This document shows, in pieces, positions 27,083 to 36,535 of a stretch of 64,000 nt of DNA. The number at the start of each line of letters is the position of its first letter. Positions within the stretch are counted from its first letter, which is position 1. Made by a program: the position numbers and the translations under genes. Source of the DNA: Bacteroidota bacterium (lineage in GTDB: Bacteria; Bacteroidota; Bacteroidia; AKYH767-A; OLB10); the NCBI GenBank assembly GCA_016713525.1, contig JADJOZ010000008.1:186001-250000 (forward strand). The letters run 5' to 3'. Under the pieces are notes generated by a model. That model saw only the letters and a list, made by a program, of their open reading frames with translations. It was not told the DNA's origin and did not search any database.

Positions 27083-28357
27083 ATGAAAACCATCAGAACA
27101 ATAATTTTTTCTCTATTCTTTTCTTCCCAGGTTTTTGCGCAACCTGGACCTGATGTTACTTTTCCTACCAATATAAATTTAAATCAATACCCATCCTTTC
27201 CCAGAGAATTTGATGAAGACAGCATTGCTGATGACTTCTCGAGGCCTATATTGGGGATCATTACAATTGATTCTACTTCAGATTTATCAATTGTTCCACT
27301 TCTAAAAAAAGAGAAGAATTTAGCTCTGAAAATTGATCTTTTCAACATTCCTTCTGAATTTACAGCATTTGAAAACACCACAAGGCTTCGATTAATTGAT
27401 CTAAAGGATTCAATTAATATTAGTTTTATTAATGAGTTTAGAAATCTGAAATTCCTGTATTTGGAAAGTGCAGGAGACATAATATTCAACAATTATCTGT
27501 TCCTGGATTCACTTACAGAGATTGATATTTCATTTTGTGCTAGATTAACTAGTCTAAAGGCGCTGGGAAAAATAAATTCATTAGAAAAAATATCGTTAAG
27601 ATATATTCCTAAACTAAAGGAATTCCCTGAATTTGATCCAAATAACCGAATCAAGTATGTCCATATTTATCAAGAAATTGGCGATGGATGCACGGATTGT
27701 CTGCCCAGCCCCCATAAATTAAATATAACTAGCTTGAATAGGTTAAGGCATCTTGAAGAACTAGTTATGTCAAATGTCAATGGGTTAACGGAAATACCAA
27801 GCGACCTATCTAAAGAGTTGCGTGTATTCCAAATAATCGATATTCAGCGAGCCAATAAAGACTATGCCATCCGGTCTTACATTCAAGATGTAAGTGGTTT
27901 TTCCAATTATGAAAAACTAGAGACAATTAATTTATCCGGAGTTCACATCAAAGCATTTAAAGGTAATTTTGAAAAATTGAACTTGAAATACCTGACATTG
28001 AGAAGTGTGTATGGGCTGGAAGATATTTCCGGAATTTTCACCATGAAAAGCATTGACCAGGTAAAAATTGAGCTATGTGGAATCCGAACTATTGATGGAT
28101 CTTCTTGCAACGCATCCATCAATAAAATGATATTTAGCGATTGCTCGAACATAGAAAAAATAGATTTTCTTTTATCGTGTGAACACATAAACCATCTGCA
28201 ATTAGGAGGAGGATCCATGTTATTGCTTCCTAAACCCAAAAAATGGAAGATTCCAAATCTAAATATTTACGCCCATGGTGCTGCGGGGAAATTTTATGTA
28301 ATGAAAAAAGAAGGAGAAATAGTGGATAGTTTAAATTTGAATCCTTATGTAAAATAA
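27083..28357 (+). CDS. Exported leucine-rich-repeat-like protein
   Basis: A 424-residue protein with signal peptide MKTIRTIIFSLFFSSQVFAQ. From about residue 95 it is a run of short 'L..L.L....I' units: FRNLKFLYLESAGDI, LTEIDISFCARLTSLKAL, LEKISLRYIPKLKEFP, LRHLEELVMSNVNGLTEIP, LKYLTLRSVYGLEDI. This pattern predicts an irregular LRR solenoid used for protein binding. There is no T9SS sorting domain at the C-terminus (it ends SLNLNPYVK), so it is probably periplasmic or surface-attached in another way. No enzyme motif. Confidence 0.72.
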   Translation: MKTIRTIIFSLFFSSQVFAQPGPDVTFPTNINLNQYPSFPREFDEDSIADDFSRPILGIITIDSTSDLSIVPLLKKEKNLALKIDLFNIPSEFTAFENTTRLRLIDLKDSINISFINEFRNLKFLYLESAGDIIFNNYLFLDSLTEIDISFCARLTSLKALGKINSLEKISLRYIPKLKEFPEFDPNNRIKYVHIYQEIGDGCTDCLPSPHKLNITSLNRLRHLEELVMSNVNGLTEIPSDLSKELRVFQIIDIQRANKDYAIRSYIQDVSGFSNYEKLETINLSGVHIKAFKGNFEKLNLKYLTLRSVYGLEDISGIFTMKSIDQVKIELCGIRTIDGSSCNASINKMIFSDCSNIEKIDFLLSCEHINHLQLGGGSMLLLPKPKKWKIPNLNIYAHGAAGKFYVMKKEGEIVDSLNLNPYVK

Positions 28358-28506
28358 CTTAATACAATTAAGGTAATGCCCCCTCCTAATGGCTATAGTG
28401 AATGGTGACGTACAGTCCGGGATCGTAAGCTTTAAGATTTGGCAGAAATTCGTATCTAATTATATTAAAAAACAGTTAGTGCGAATTCTAAAATTAAAGA
28501 CAACAA

Positions 28507-28851
28507 ATGACAGACAGACCAAACATACTGGTATTATGTGGGCGAAATAAAAAGCGCAGCCGTACAGCTGAGCATATTTTTAAAAATGACAACCGTTTCA
28601 ATATTCGTTCTGCCGGTCTAAGTCCTAAAAGTGACAGGAAAATTTCTGAAAATGATTTGATCTGGGCAGATTTAATTTTTGTGATGGAATCTGAACAAAG
28701 ATCAAAACTCAAGGCCCTTTACCCACAATTAGAAATGCCTACTATTGAAGTTCTGAATATTCCGGACGATTACGAATTTATGAATGAAGATCTGGTTGAA
28801 ATTCTAACCGTCGGTATTAACGATTCCTTGAAAACAAATTATAATATCTAG
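28507..28851 (+). CDS. Predicted low-molecular-weight protein tyrosine phosphatase
   Basis: A 114-residue cytoplasmic protein close to the predicted tyrosine phosphatases of the LMW type. The N-terminal strand and P-loop read ILVLCGRNKKRSRTAEHIF, giving the CX5R(S/T) motif with Cys11 and Arg17. SAGLSPKSDRKISENDLIWADLIFVMESEQ is the usual following region, and NIPDDYEFM near the C-terminus supplies the possible general-acid Asp. It is shorter than classic LMW-PTPs (about 150). A single-gene unit. The region after it is T/C-rich low complexity. Confidence 0.8.
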   Translation: MTDRPNILVLCGRNKKRSRTAEHIFKNDNRFNIRSAGLSPKSDRKISENDLIWADLIFVMESEQRSKLKALYPQLEMPTIEVLNIPDDYEFMNEDLVEILTVGINDSLKTNYNI

Positions 28852-28940
28852 GTTCATCTTTTCACCTTTAATTCCCATTCCCCCTTCATTGCCCTTCTCC
28901 TTTTCTTCCCGCTTCATGCATTCCAAAATAAAATCACAAT

Positions 28941-29096
28941 AAATTGATATATAATGCATTAATTAATACATGGGCTGCAAAACATCGGTAATTCCTCCTC
29001 TAACATATACTTATAAGGAATTAATTCCTGAGCCATTCTACCTTTGTAAAATAATTTATCCCCAGACCAAACAGCTTATATATACGTTTTAGGCCT
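28941..29096 (+). repeat. Dispersed repeat, copy 3 (diverged)
   Basis: It shares AATTGATATATAATGCATTA, CGGTAATTCCTCCTCTA, GAATTAATTCCTGAGCCATT and TACCTTTGTAAA (TACCTTTG at 29039-29046) with copies 1 and 2, but lacks the second arm of the TTACCTTT/AAAGGTAA pair. It precedes the mntA gene and probably supplies its promoter. Confidence 0.6.
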
Positions 29097-29174
29097 GCCC
29101 ACGGAATGTATAACATATCGAATTATGTAAGTTATAACAATACTATTTTGACGGACAAGAAATAAACCTTATAT

Positions 29175-29483
29175 TTGAGGATGCATATCGAAAAGCCACA
29201 GATTGAAAAAATTCAGCAACTTTGTAAAAAAAACAGAGTGAAGTCTTTATTTGCTTTTGGCTCTGTTACAAGAGATGACTTTGATCCATCTTCTGATATT
29301 GATTTAGTTGTTGACTTTAATGAAACTGATCCTTTCAAATATACTGATCTTTATTTTGAAATGAAAGTAAGGTTGGAGGAAATTTTTAAAAGACAAGTAG
29401 ATTTGCTAGAAGAAAGAGCGATTCGAAACAAATTTTTCAGGGAACAATTAGAAAAGACTAAAGTAAAACTTTATGGATATTAG
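29175..29483 (+). CDS. mntA: MntA-type nucleotidyltransferase antitoxin
   Basis: A 102-residue minimal nucleotidyltransferase. The catalytic signature is FAFGSVTRDDFDPSSDIDLVVDF: GS followed by DxD. In MntA/HepT (type VII) modules the antitoxin adds AMP groups to the HepT toxin at a tyrosine and so silences it. It overlaps the downstream hepT by 11 bases, the normal arrangement. Length and motif order are standard, with no lesion. Confidence 0.88.
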   Translation: MRMHIEKPQIEKIQQLCKKNRVKSLFAFGSVTRDDFDPSSDIDLVVDFNETDPFKYTDLYFEMKVRLEEIFKRQVDLLEERAIRNKFFREQLEKTKVKLYGY

Positions 29484-29808
29484 GATTAAAACCTGGCTGT
29501 TTGACATCCTGCAAAGCATTGAGGAAATTAATCAATTCATTGGAGAAAATAGAGATTTCATTGTTTACAAAAAAGATTTAAAGACTAAGAAAGCTATAGA
29601 AAGGAATTTAGAAATTATCGGCGAAGCCGTTGCTCGTATATTAAAACTTGATCCAAATTTGAGCCTTGAAAATGCCAAAAATATAATAGGCACAAGAAAT
29701 AGAATAATACACAGCTATGACAATATTTCAGATGAAGTTATTTGGTCTATTGTTCGCCGTGAATTGTCTGCCTTACAAATTCAGATAGAGCATTTGCTGA
29801 CTAAATGA
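29473..29808 (+). CDS. hepT: HepT-type toxin (HEPN RNase, DUF86)
   Basis: A 111-residue all-helical HEPN protein. The RNase motif RX4HXY is visible as RNRIIHSY near residues 77-84, with the Tyr that MntA is known to modify. LKTKKAIERNLEIIGEAVARI is the usual second helix. It is predicted to cut RNA when freed from its partner. The module is intact, unlike the AbiE pair at 2849-4462. The gap 29809-30343 after it holds no gene I can support. Confidence 0.88.
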   Translation: MDIRIKTWLFDILQSIEEINQFIGENRDFIVYKKDLKTKKAIERNLEIIGEAVARILKLDPNLSLENAKNIIGTRNRIIHSYDNISDEVIWSIVRRELSALQIQIEHLLTK

Positions 29809-30343
29809 TTTATTACTGGCTATAAAGATTCGAATATTAAATCAGATAATAAGCCATAAAAATGAGATTTTAGTAGAACGCACCAATGATTGGTATTGTT
29901 CAACGCCTGCAGGGAATACATACAGCTAAAAATGGTGCATCAATTTTATTTTGAATCCCACACAGTCGACTGCCATTTTTCAGCTTTGCTTTGTTCCAGA
30001 TGTCAATTGTACTTCCAGTGTGAACTTTCAGCAAATTTTCCAGCCTTGCTAAAATTCCAATTAACTTACTTTTCCAGACAATTATCTAAGTAATTAATCA
30101 TACCTCATTTGTAATACATTGATAATTAAATGAATAAAATCGTTTATATCTCTATCAAAAAATTGGTGGTTACTATTTGAACTTGTAATTTTATCGAGAT
30201 CCGTTGCCGGTAAAATTTTAACCTCAGAAATAAATAATACGATACCCAAAAACGGGTAGTAAACGATAAAAAAATATAGCACTGTTTTCAGTTTACAGGA
30301 GATGTAATTTAATGAACATTTTAACCACCCATATTTATAAATT

Positions 30344-32254
30344 ATGACAAGGGAAGAACACATAGCATTTTGTAAAAAATGTTTAAACCGAAACTTTGAT
30401 TCTAACAAGGGATTGATCTGTAGTCTTACAGGAGAGATTGCTGATTTCGAAGAAAATTGCGAATCTTTTAAATTAGATGAATCGGTCAAAGCAGAAGTTA
30501 AAGAAACTACTATTGTAAATACTGAAGAACTAACTAAAGAATTAGACGGAAATAAAATAAACAAATTAAGAATTCATCAGGACTTTACCTATGCCATTAT
30601 TGGAGGTACTTTAGCAGCCATAATAAGTGCAATTATATGGGCAGTTGTAACTGTTTTAACAAATTACCAAATAGGCTATATGGCTATTGGTGTAGGACTT
30701 TTAGTAGGATTTTCAATTCAATTTTTCGGTGCCGGTATCGATAAAAAGTTTGGATATCTGGGTGCAATATTATCATTGCTGGGCTGTTTGCTTGGAAATT
30801 TATTCAGCCAGGTTGGGTTTGCAGCAAATGAACAATCGTCAGGGTATTTAGAAATCATATCTTTTTTAAATTTTGATTTAATTCTAGACATTCTGATTGA
30901 ATCCTTCAATCCGATGGATTTATTATTTTATGGAATCGCTATTTATATAGGATTCAAAAATGCATTCAGGCGAGTATCTGATCAGGAACTTAGAAATTTA
31001 CAATCAGAAGAATCCTATGCAGCGAATCCCTCCAATTATAAATTAAGAATGCCATTGGTTATCGTATCAATTGTATTAATTGGTCTATTCTTATTTTTAA
31101 TTAGAAAAGAAGCTTCCGGATTCAAAACTTTCACATATGAATCAGGAAACAAAATGTCGGAAGGTGAAATGAAAGACAGTAAAGAGCATGGAAAATGGAC
31201 TTACTGGCATGAAAATGGAGAGATTCAATTAATTGCCATTTTTTCAGATGGTATTCAAGATAGTTTATGGCAATGGTTTGATGAATCGGGGCACATTTCC
31301 AGAATAGGTACTTATAGAAAAGGTATTGAACACGGGATATGGATGAATTACTATAAAAATGGCATAGTGAGTGATTCAGGAAACTTTCATGAGGGTCGGA
31401 TGGATGGTGAGTGGAAGTATAAGTTTGAGAATGGAAACACTTATCAAATAGGTTATTTTAATAGAAATTTACAAGACAGCATTTGGAAAACTTACTTTGA
31501 AAATGGTCAATTGAACAGTGTTGGTAATATGCATGAGGGTATTCCCGTGGGACTATGGACAACCTACCATATGAATGGTAAAATATCGGGTAAGGTAAAT
31601 TATCTTAATAAGGACAAAAATCTTATTGAAGATGTTTGGGACTTAGAAGGAAATCATATTGTAGTTTCCGGGAATGGTTTATTTAAATCATTTTCTAACA
31701 CCGGCCAGGTATTGCTTCAAGGTAACATCAAGGATGGTGAAAAAATAGGGGAATGGATTTCATACTTCGAAAATGGGGATACAAAAGAAGAAGGTATATA
31801 CGAGGGTGAAATGTATAAAATTATTAATTCATGGGTTGCTAAGGGCGAACAAACTGTTAAAGATGGTCAAGGTACCTATATCTCTAATTATCCAGACAAA
31901 GGGTCAATCTTTGAATCTGGTAAAATTGAAAATGGGCTAAGGGAAGGAATCTGGAAAACTTATTATGAATCAACTGGTTCACTTGATAATGCGAATAATT
32001 ATCTAAATGGTAAATTAACTGGAACGCAAAAATATTATTATGAATCAGGGCAATTATATTTCTCAGGTGAAATGAAAAATGGGCTGAGGGAAGGAGAATG
32101 GGTTTGGTATTACGAAAATGGAAACATTTCATCTTCTGTTAATTTCATAAATGATAAAAAAGAGGGCTTGCAAAATATGTGGAGTGAGACTGGTGAAAAA
32201 ACCAAAGAAGAACTTTATAAAAACGGAGAATTAATAGAGGAGAAACTGCTTTGA
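30344..32254 (+). CDS. Membrane protein with C-terminal YwqK/MORN-like repeats
   Basis: A 636-residue protein. Residues 1-50 hold four Cys (CKKC, then C27 and C40), possibly a small zinc site. Residues 75-255 contain about five membrane segments (FTYAIIGGTLAAIISAIIWAV, MAIGVGLLVGFSIQF, GAILSLLGCLLGNLF, and MPLVIVSIVLIGLFLFLI as the last). Residues 265-636 are about 14 repeats of the 'G.W..Y..NG.....G.F..G' type (EHGKWTYWHENGEI, REGIWKTYYEST, REGEWVWYYENGNI), as in YwqK-like proteins. These are annotated as antitoxins in some databases, without firm support here. It stands alone. Confidence 0.75.
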   Translation: MTREEHIAFCKKCLNRNFDSNKGLICSLTGEIADFEENCESFKLDESVKAEVKETTIVNTEELTKELDGNKINKLRIHQDFTYAIIGGTLAAIISAIIWAVVTVLTNYQIGYMAIGVGLLVGFSIQFFGAGIDKKFGYLGAILSLLGCLLGNLFSQVGFAANEQSSGYLEIISFLNFDLILDILIESFNPMDLLFYGIAIYIGFKNAFRRVSDQELRNLQSEESYAANPSNYKLRMPLVIVSIVLIGLFLFLIRKEASGFKTFTYESGNKMSEGEMKDSKEHGKWTYWHENGEIQLIAIFSDGIQDSLWQWFDESGHISRIGTYRKGIEHGIWMNYYKNGIVSDSGNFHEGRMDGEWKYKFENGNTYQIGYFNRNLQDSIWKTYFENGQLNSVGNMHEGIPVGLWTTYHMNGKISGKVNYLNKDKNLIEDVWDLEGNHIVVSGNGLFKSFSNTGQVLLQGNIKDGEKIGEWISYFENGDTKEEGIYEGEMYKIINSWVAKGEQTVKDGQGTYISNYPDKGSIFESGKIENGLREGIWKTYYESTGSLDNANNYLNGKLTGTQKYYYESGQLYFSGEMKNGLREGEWVWYYENGNISSSVNFINDKKEGLQNMWSETGEKTKEELYKNGELIEEKLL

Positions 32255-32471
32255 TGTAAATGATGCCTAAATGTAAGCTATTTTTTAGGAAATAGTTAAC
32301 CGCACCTTTTAATAACTGGACTGTATCCTCTTGGAAATGGGGCAAATTATTAATTAATTACTTATATTATTTGAAAACCAATTAAAGATAAAATTTCGTT
32401 TTTTACACAATTTATAAGATATTGATTAAACACATAATATACTTTAAAAAATCAAAACTATTAGGTAAGCT

Positions 32472-33065
32472 GTGATGAAACTATTCAATTTACTCATTAT
32501 AATACTCCTTAGTCACCATTGCAAAGCTCAACCTTACCTGCTCTGTCAGACAAACATCCAAACATTAACTGTGTATAATTTATCAAACAACTCATGGCAA
32601 CATCTGAGTGGAGACGCTTATGGCCAATTGGTCGGATATGAAATCAGCCAGGATACTCTAAAAGCCTTTCTGGAGTATCAGGGGAAACTACGTACAATAG
32701 TAATTTCTGACCCTTTAGTTTCATCAATACCAATGTGTAAAACCAAACTTAATGTGGATTCTTTAAAACTAAAATGGTTTCGAAATTACATTCCAGAATA
32801 TGTCTCTGTTTCATCTGACGAAAATTTTCTTGTATATGGTGCAGAACGATATGCCATGTTTAACAGCTGGTCAAAAGTGTTTGAATTAAATATGGAAACG
32901 GGCCAGACCAAATGCATTGCTAAAGGTAAATTCCCATCCTATTCTTCTGATGATCGGTATATCCTATATACTTCGTACTACTTCTCCTCACCAGAAGTAT
33001 ACGACAGGAAAAGTAATAAACGAATCGACTTGACATCGACAAAAGCATATTGGCTATATAAGTAA
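32472..33065 (+). CDS. Exported hypothetical protein, WD40/DPP-like strands
   Basis: A 197-residue protein with signal peptide MMKLFNLLIIILLSHHCKA. The body has beta-propeller-like segments: VYNLSNNSWQHLSGDAYGQ, EYVSVSSDENFLVYGAERY, ELNMETGQTKCIAKGKFPSYSSDDRYILY. These recall TolB or DPP-type blades ('S.D...ILY'). At 197 residues it is too short for a full propeller and may be a fragment or a small variant. No known function. Confidence 0.55.
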   Translation: MMKLFNLLIIILLSHHCKAQPYLLCQTNIQTLTVYNLSNNSWQHLSGDAYGQLVGYEISQDTLKAFLEYQGKLRTIVISDPLVSSIPMCKTKLNVDSLKLKWFRNYIPEYVSVSSDENFLVYGAERYAMFNSWSKVFELNMETGQTKCIAKGKFPSYSSDDRYILYTSYYFSSPEVYDRKSNKRIDLTSTKAYWLYK

Positions 33066-33350
33066 TGCCGTTCCAAATAACGATATGAAATAAAGAAACT
33101 GATATCCTAGCAAATAAGACATCGTAAAGGTTGACATGGGTTTCAGTTGAGAGGCGAATAAGAAAACCTTACGCAGCCTGAAAAAGGTTACTGCCACTTA
33201 CAAAAATGGCTGTAACGTGTTGAATATAATAATCTTCGCGACTTTTCTGATCTAAAATTCAATTTTATAATTCTTTTGTATAATTTTATGGGATTCTTTA
33301 CTTGCCATAATTAATCTTTCGTGAATTAAGTATGTCCGAAATCCCAAACT

Positions 33351-33654
33351 ATGAAGTTTTCGAAATTAGTAAACAGTGTATTTTACATCGATAATTCAGA
33401 TGGAATAAAACTATCTGTTGATTACCTGCAGTTTTAAAATAGAACATCAGGATTTAAATAGCTCACAGCCATATTGTGTAATAGAAAAAGATGGGATAAG
33501 AATTATGGTTTTCCAGGACGAGCAATTAGTTTCAGAACATAATCCTGAATTAAGAATTGAAACCGATGATAATGATGAAGTTTTTGTCAAAATATCGGCT
33601 TCTCATCCTTCTCTTTTGCATCCCAATTTAAATAAAGTTACACCAAGACCCTAG
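33351..33654 (+). pseudogene. VOC/glyoxalase-like domain remnant
   Basis: ATG 33351 reads MKFSKLVNSVFYIDNSDGIK, then LSVDYLQF and a stop. One frame over, KIEHQDLNSSQPYCVIEKDG, IRIMVFQDEQLV and KVTPRP continue, which is the C-terminal pattern of a VOC/glyoxalase-fold protein, up to TAG at 33652. Removing one T from the T4 run at 33432-33435 joins them. The final RP* (usually RPWG in the family) suggests a further Trp-to-stop change. It is probably non-functional and truncated. Confidence 0.45.
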
Positions 33655-33950
33655 GTCATGCGGATCCATTTTTCCTCCCATTTTCAGTCTCATTTTCGAT
33701 GTGTTTAAACGCGGAATTCCCCTCTTGAGATTGTAAGGTGTTGATATTTAACACAATCGAACTTTCATATTTCGGATTAAAAAATAGCGGTTTGGGAAGG
33801 AATTTTGTATTTTTAAGGGATCAAGCACATTAATGTTTGTCTATTACCTATCAATAAACTGCAATAAATTACCGTCAGTAAATGAGGTAAAAGAGCCCTA
33901 ACGGTCAAGTTGCGAGAGAAAATCGAAACTATTCATTTAAAAGAAATCAA

Positions 33951-34493
33951 ATGAAAGGAGAAACAATAAAAATCAACAAGAATGGTGAAACGCTAAGGAT
34001 TACCAGGTCTTCAGCAGAGACAAACGGGCAACTTACTGAATTTGAGGGGACGGATCAACCCGGTATAGGACCACCAATGCATGTTCATTTCAAACAGGAA
34101 GAAATGATTAAGGTTACCAAAGGTAAATTGCGCGTCAAAACAATTCAAAAAGAATTTTCTTTAACAGAAGGGGAAAGCTATATTTTTGCTCCCGGAGAAG
34201 CACATACTTTTTGGAATGAAGGCAATGATACTGTACATTATAGCGGTTATGTAAAGCCTTCTAATAATTATGAGTATTTTATAAAGCAAATTTATCAATC
34301 AGCTAATGAAGCAAATGATGATAAGCCTGGTCCATTTGATGCAGCTTTCTTATTGACAAAATATAAATCCGAAATGGATATGCTGGTAATCCCAAAACCT
34401 GTGAAAACTATAGTATTTCCAATATTATTAGCTATTGGAAATCTGACAGGGAAATTTAAAAAGTATAAAGATGCACCTGCAGCGGTTATCTAA
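33951..34493 (+). CDS. Cupin-domain protein
   Basis: A 180-residue cytoplasmic protein. Cupin motif 1 is PPMHVHFKQEEMIKVTKGKL (H, H, E ligands) and motif 2 is SYIFAPGEAHTFWNEG (P, G, H). After the barrel, residues 115-180 form a helical tail (YEYFIKQIYQSANEAN, then VFPILLAIGNLTGKFKKY) as seen in cupins of the quercetinase-like or regulatory sort. Metal-binding residues look complete. Substrate unknown. A single gene. Confidence 0.82.
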   Translation: MKGETIKINKNGETLRITRSSAETNGQLTEFEGTDQPGIGPPMHVHFKQEEMIKVTKGKLRVKTIQKEFSLTEGESYIFAPGEAHTFWNEGNDTVHYSGYVKPSNNYEYFIKQIYQSANEANDDKPGPFDAAFLLTKYKSEMDMLVIPKPVKTIVFPILLAIGNLTGKFKKYKDAPAAVI

Positions 34494-34699
34494 AAATTAT
34501 AAAATACCCTGTTGCCTCATGTGGCTACATATTGTTATTAAAGATTTATATAAATAAGAATTATAAAACACCAAGTTCTGAAATAGAAAAAGCACTCAAA
34601 ATTAACCAACGAAATCCAATTAAGATAAAATTTGACTAGTTATATATTCCTGGAAGATTAATTACAAGTCGGGTTTGAAGCAATAGTTGTAAAATTAAT

Positions 34700-35281
34700 A
34701 TGCAGAAAAAAGAAGTAGAAGTATTTTATCCGAAAAGCCAATCAACATGGAGAAAATGGTTAGAGAAAAATCATCGTTCTAAACAAGCAGTTTGGCTTGT
34801 TTTTCATAATAAAATCTCTATTAAGAAATCCATCAGTTGGAGCGATGCTGTCGATGTTGCACTTTGTTTCGGTTGGATCGACAGCAAGAAAATCAAAATT
34901 GATTTAGAAACTTCCCATCAGTTTTTCAGCAAACGCAAACCAAACAGTACCTGGTCAAAAATCAACAAAACCAAGGTGGAGATGTTGATTGAAAAAGGAC
35001 TGATGTCCGTTGCAGGATTTGAAAGTATTGAAACAGCCAAACAAAATGGTTCCTGGACTATACTGGATGATGTTGAAGCGCTTATCATACCGGAAGATCT
35101 GGAGGCAGCATTTACTAAAAAACCAACTGCAAAGGCTTTCTTTAATAGTCTAAGTAAATCAGTAAAAAAAATAATACTAAGCTGGCTCAAGTTTGCCAAA
35201 ACATCTGAAACAAGACAAAAACGAATAACTGAAATTGTAACATGTGCAGATCAGAAACAAAAACCGAAGCATATAAGATAA
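34700..35281 (+). CDS. YdeI/OmdA-family protein
   Basis: A 193-residue protein of the YdeI/OmpD-associated family. Markers are the start VEVFYPKSQSTWRKWLEKNH, the conserved SWSDAVDVALCFGWIDSKK, then FFSKRKPNSTWSKINK, and the C-terminal helical part FTKKPTAKAFFNSLSKSVKKIILSWL. Members have been linked to resistance to bacteriocins and cationic peptides in Bacillus and Salmonella, but the mechanism is not settled. Intact frame, no signal peptide. Confidence 0.88.
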   Translation: MQKKEVEVFYPKSQSTWRKWLEKNHRSKQAVWLVFHNKISIKKSISWSDAVDVALCFGWIDSKKIKIDLETSHQFFSKRKPNSTWSKINKTKVEMLIEKGLMSVAGFESIETAKQNGSWTILDDVEALIIPEDLEAAFTKKPTAKAFFNSLSKSVKKIILSWLKFAKTSETRQKRITEIVTCADQKQKPKHIR

Positions 35282-35490
35282 CTATTCCTCAAACTTTTGG
35301 TGAGTTCATATCATAGTTGCTAAATTGCCACCATCCAATTAACATTTAATGTAAATAATAGTCGAAACGAACCGTTCAATCAGATAAATACCAAATTATT
35401 GAATGTCACATGCTACAGATCTAAATTTGCCAGTTACCTCATTCTAACTCAGTAAAAGCATTGCTTATTATATCGACAGGTAACCAATTT

Positions 35491-36117
35491 TTAATATCGG
35501 CTTCCAATAGTTTCCTGAGGCAGAGAGGATGCAATCAACTTCATATCATTTTCTGACAGGTTCACATTAAATGCACCTAAATTTTCTTCTAAGCGGTGAA
35601 TCTTTCTGGTTCCGGGAATTGCAGTAATTTGGTCATTGTGACTCAAAATCCATGAAAGTGCGATTTGTGCTTTAGTTGCACCTTTTTCTGTTGCAATACT
35701 TTCGATTACCTCTACAAACCGGATATTCTCTTTTATGGCTTCATCCGTAAACCTTGGATTACTCAATCTGAAGTCACCGGTTTCAAAATCGTCACGACTT
35801 TTATATGCTCCGGTTAAAAATCCTCTCCCAAGCGGGCTATAGGCAACAAAAGTGATTCCAAGTTCTTTGCACACATCAAAGACTTCCTGCTCCGGTTCGC
35901 GACTCCAAAGTGAAAATTCTGACTGAACAGCTGAGATTGGATGTACTGCATGGGCCCTGCGTATTGTATCAGCATTCACCTCTGAAAGTCCAATGTATTT
36001 TACTTTGCCCTGCTTAACCAAATCTGCCATAGCACCAACGATCTCTTCAATTTCAACATCAGGAGCCTGGCGATGCATATAATACAAATCGATTGCCTCG
36101 ATGCCTAGATTTAACAA
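35491..36117 (-). CDS. Aldo/keto reductase, C-terminal part (split frame)
   Basis: The C-terminal two thirds of an NADP-dependent aldo/keto reductase of the YakC/Gcy group: LNLGIEAIDLYYMHRQAPDVEIEEIVGAM with the catalytic His, then GLSEVNADTIRRAH, VQSEFSLWSREPE, YSPLGRGFLTG and IPGTRKIHRLEEN for cofactor binding. It lies one frame from the N-terminal part. The T5 run at 36133-36137 would need six bases to join them as YIKKACENSLLNLG. If that is an assembly error the gene is intact at about 318 residues. Confidence 0.85.
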   Translation of the reverse strand: MLNLGIEAIDLYYMHRQAPDVEIEEIVGAMADLVKQGKVKYIGLSEVNADTIRRAHAVHPISAVQSEFSLWSREPEQEVFDVCKELGITFVAYSPLGRGFLTGAYKSRDDFETGDFRLSNPRFTDEAIKENIRFVEVIESIATEKGATKAQIALSWILSHNDQITAIPGTRKIHRLEENLGAFNVNLSENDMKLIASSLPQETIGSRY

Positions 36118-36446
36118 ACTGTTTTCACAAGCTTTTTGATATACTCAGGCTGACCATTTAGTCCTAGCCACTCTCCCTTAGGCCCTCTCATAACTGCAAA
36201 CTTTGTAGCTATTACCACCTGATTCCACTTATCCCGAAATGCCCGTCCGATTAATTTTTCGTTTGCTCCCCAGCCATACATATCGGCGGTATCAAAAAAA
36301 TTAACCCCTAAATCAATAGCCTTATGGAGTGTTTTAACAGATTCATTCTCATCGAAAGTTCCATAGAATTCCGACATCCCCATACAACCCAACCCCATTC
36401 TGGTAATGCTAAGATTGCTGTTTCCTAATACTGTTGTTCGCTTCAT
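36111..36446 (-). CDS. Aldo/keto reductase, N-terminal part (split frame)
   Basis: The N-terminal third of the same enzyme: LGLGCMGMSEFYGTFDENES, then FFDTADMYGWGANEKLIGRAF with catalytic Asp and Tyr, and VVIATKFAV with the Lys. Together with the other frame all four catalytic residues (D, Y, K, H) are present. The AraC-type regulator lies 90 bases upstream on the same strand and may control it. Typical activity: reduction of aldehydes or ketones with NADPH. Confidence 0.85.
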   Translation of the reverse strand: MKRTTVLGNSNLSITRMGLGCMGMSEFYGTFDENESVKTLHKAIDLGVNFFDTADMYGWGANEKLIGRAFRDKWNQVVIATKFAVMRGPKGEWLGLNGQPEYIKKLVKTVC

Positions 36447-36535
36447 GATAATTACATTATATTTTGAATTACAAAAGTCATGTTTACGGTATTAAGTCTG
36501 TTTGCAAAAAACAATCAATATTTTGCAAAAATCAA

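Noticed and set aside
30094..30564. 156-codon minus-strand frame
   Set aside because: It overlaps the start of the well-supported gene at 30344 and has low-complexity Ser/Ile/Leu content. Probably a shadow.
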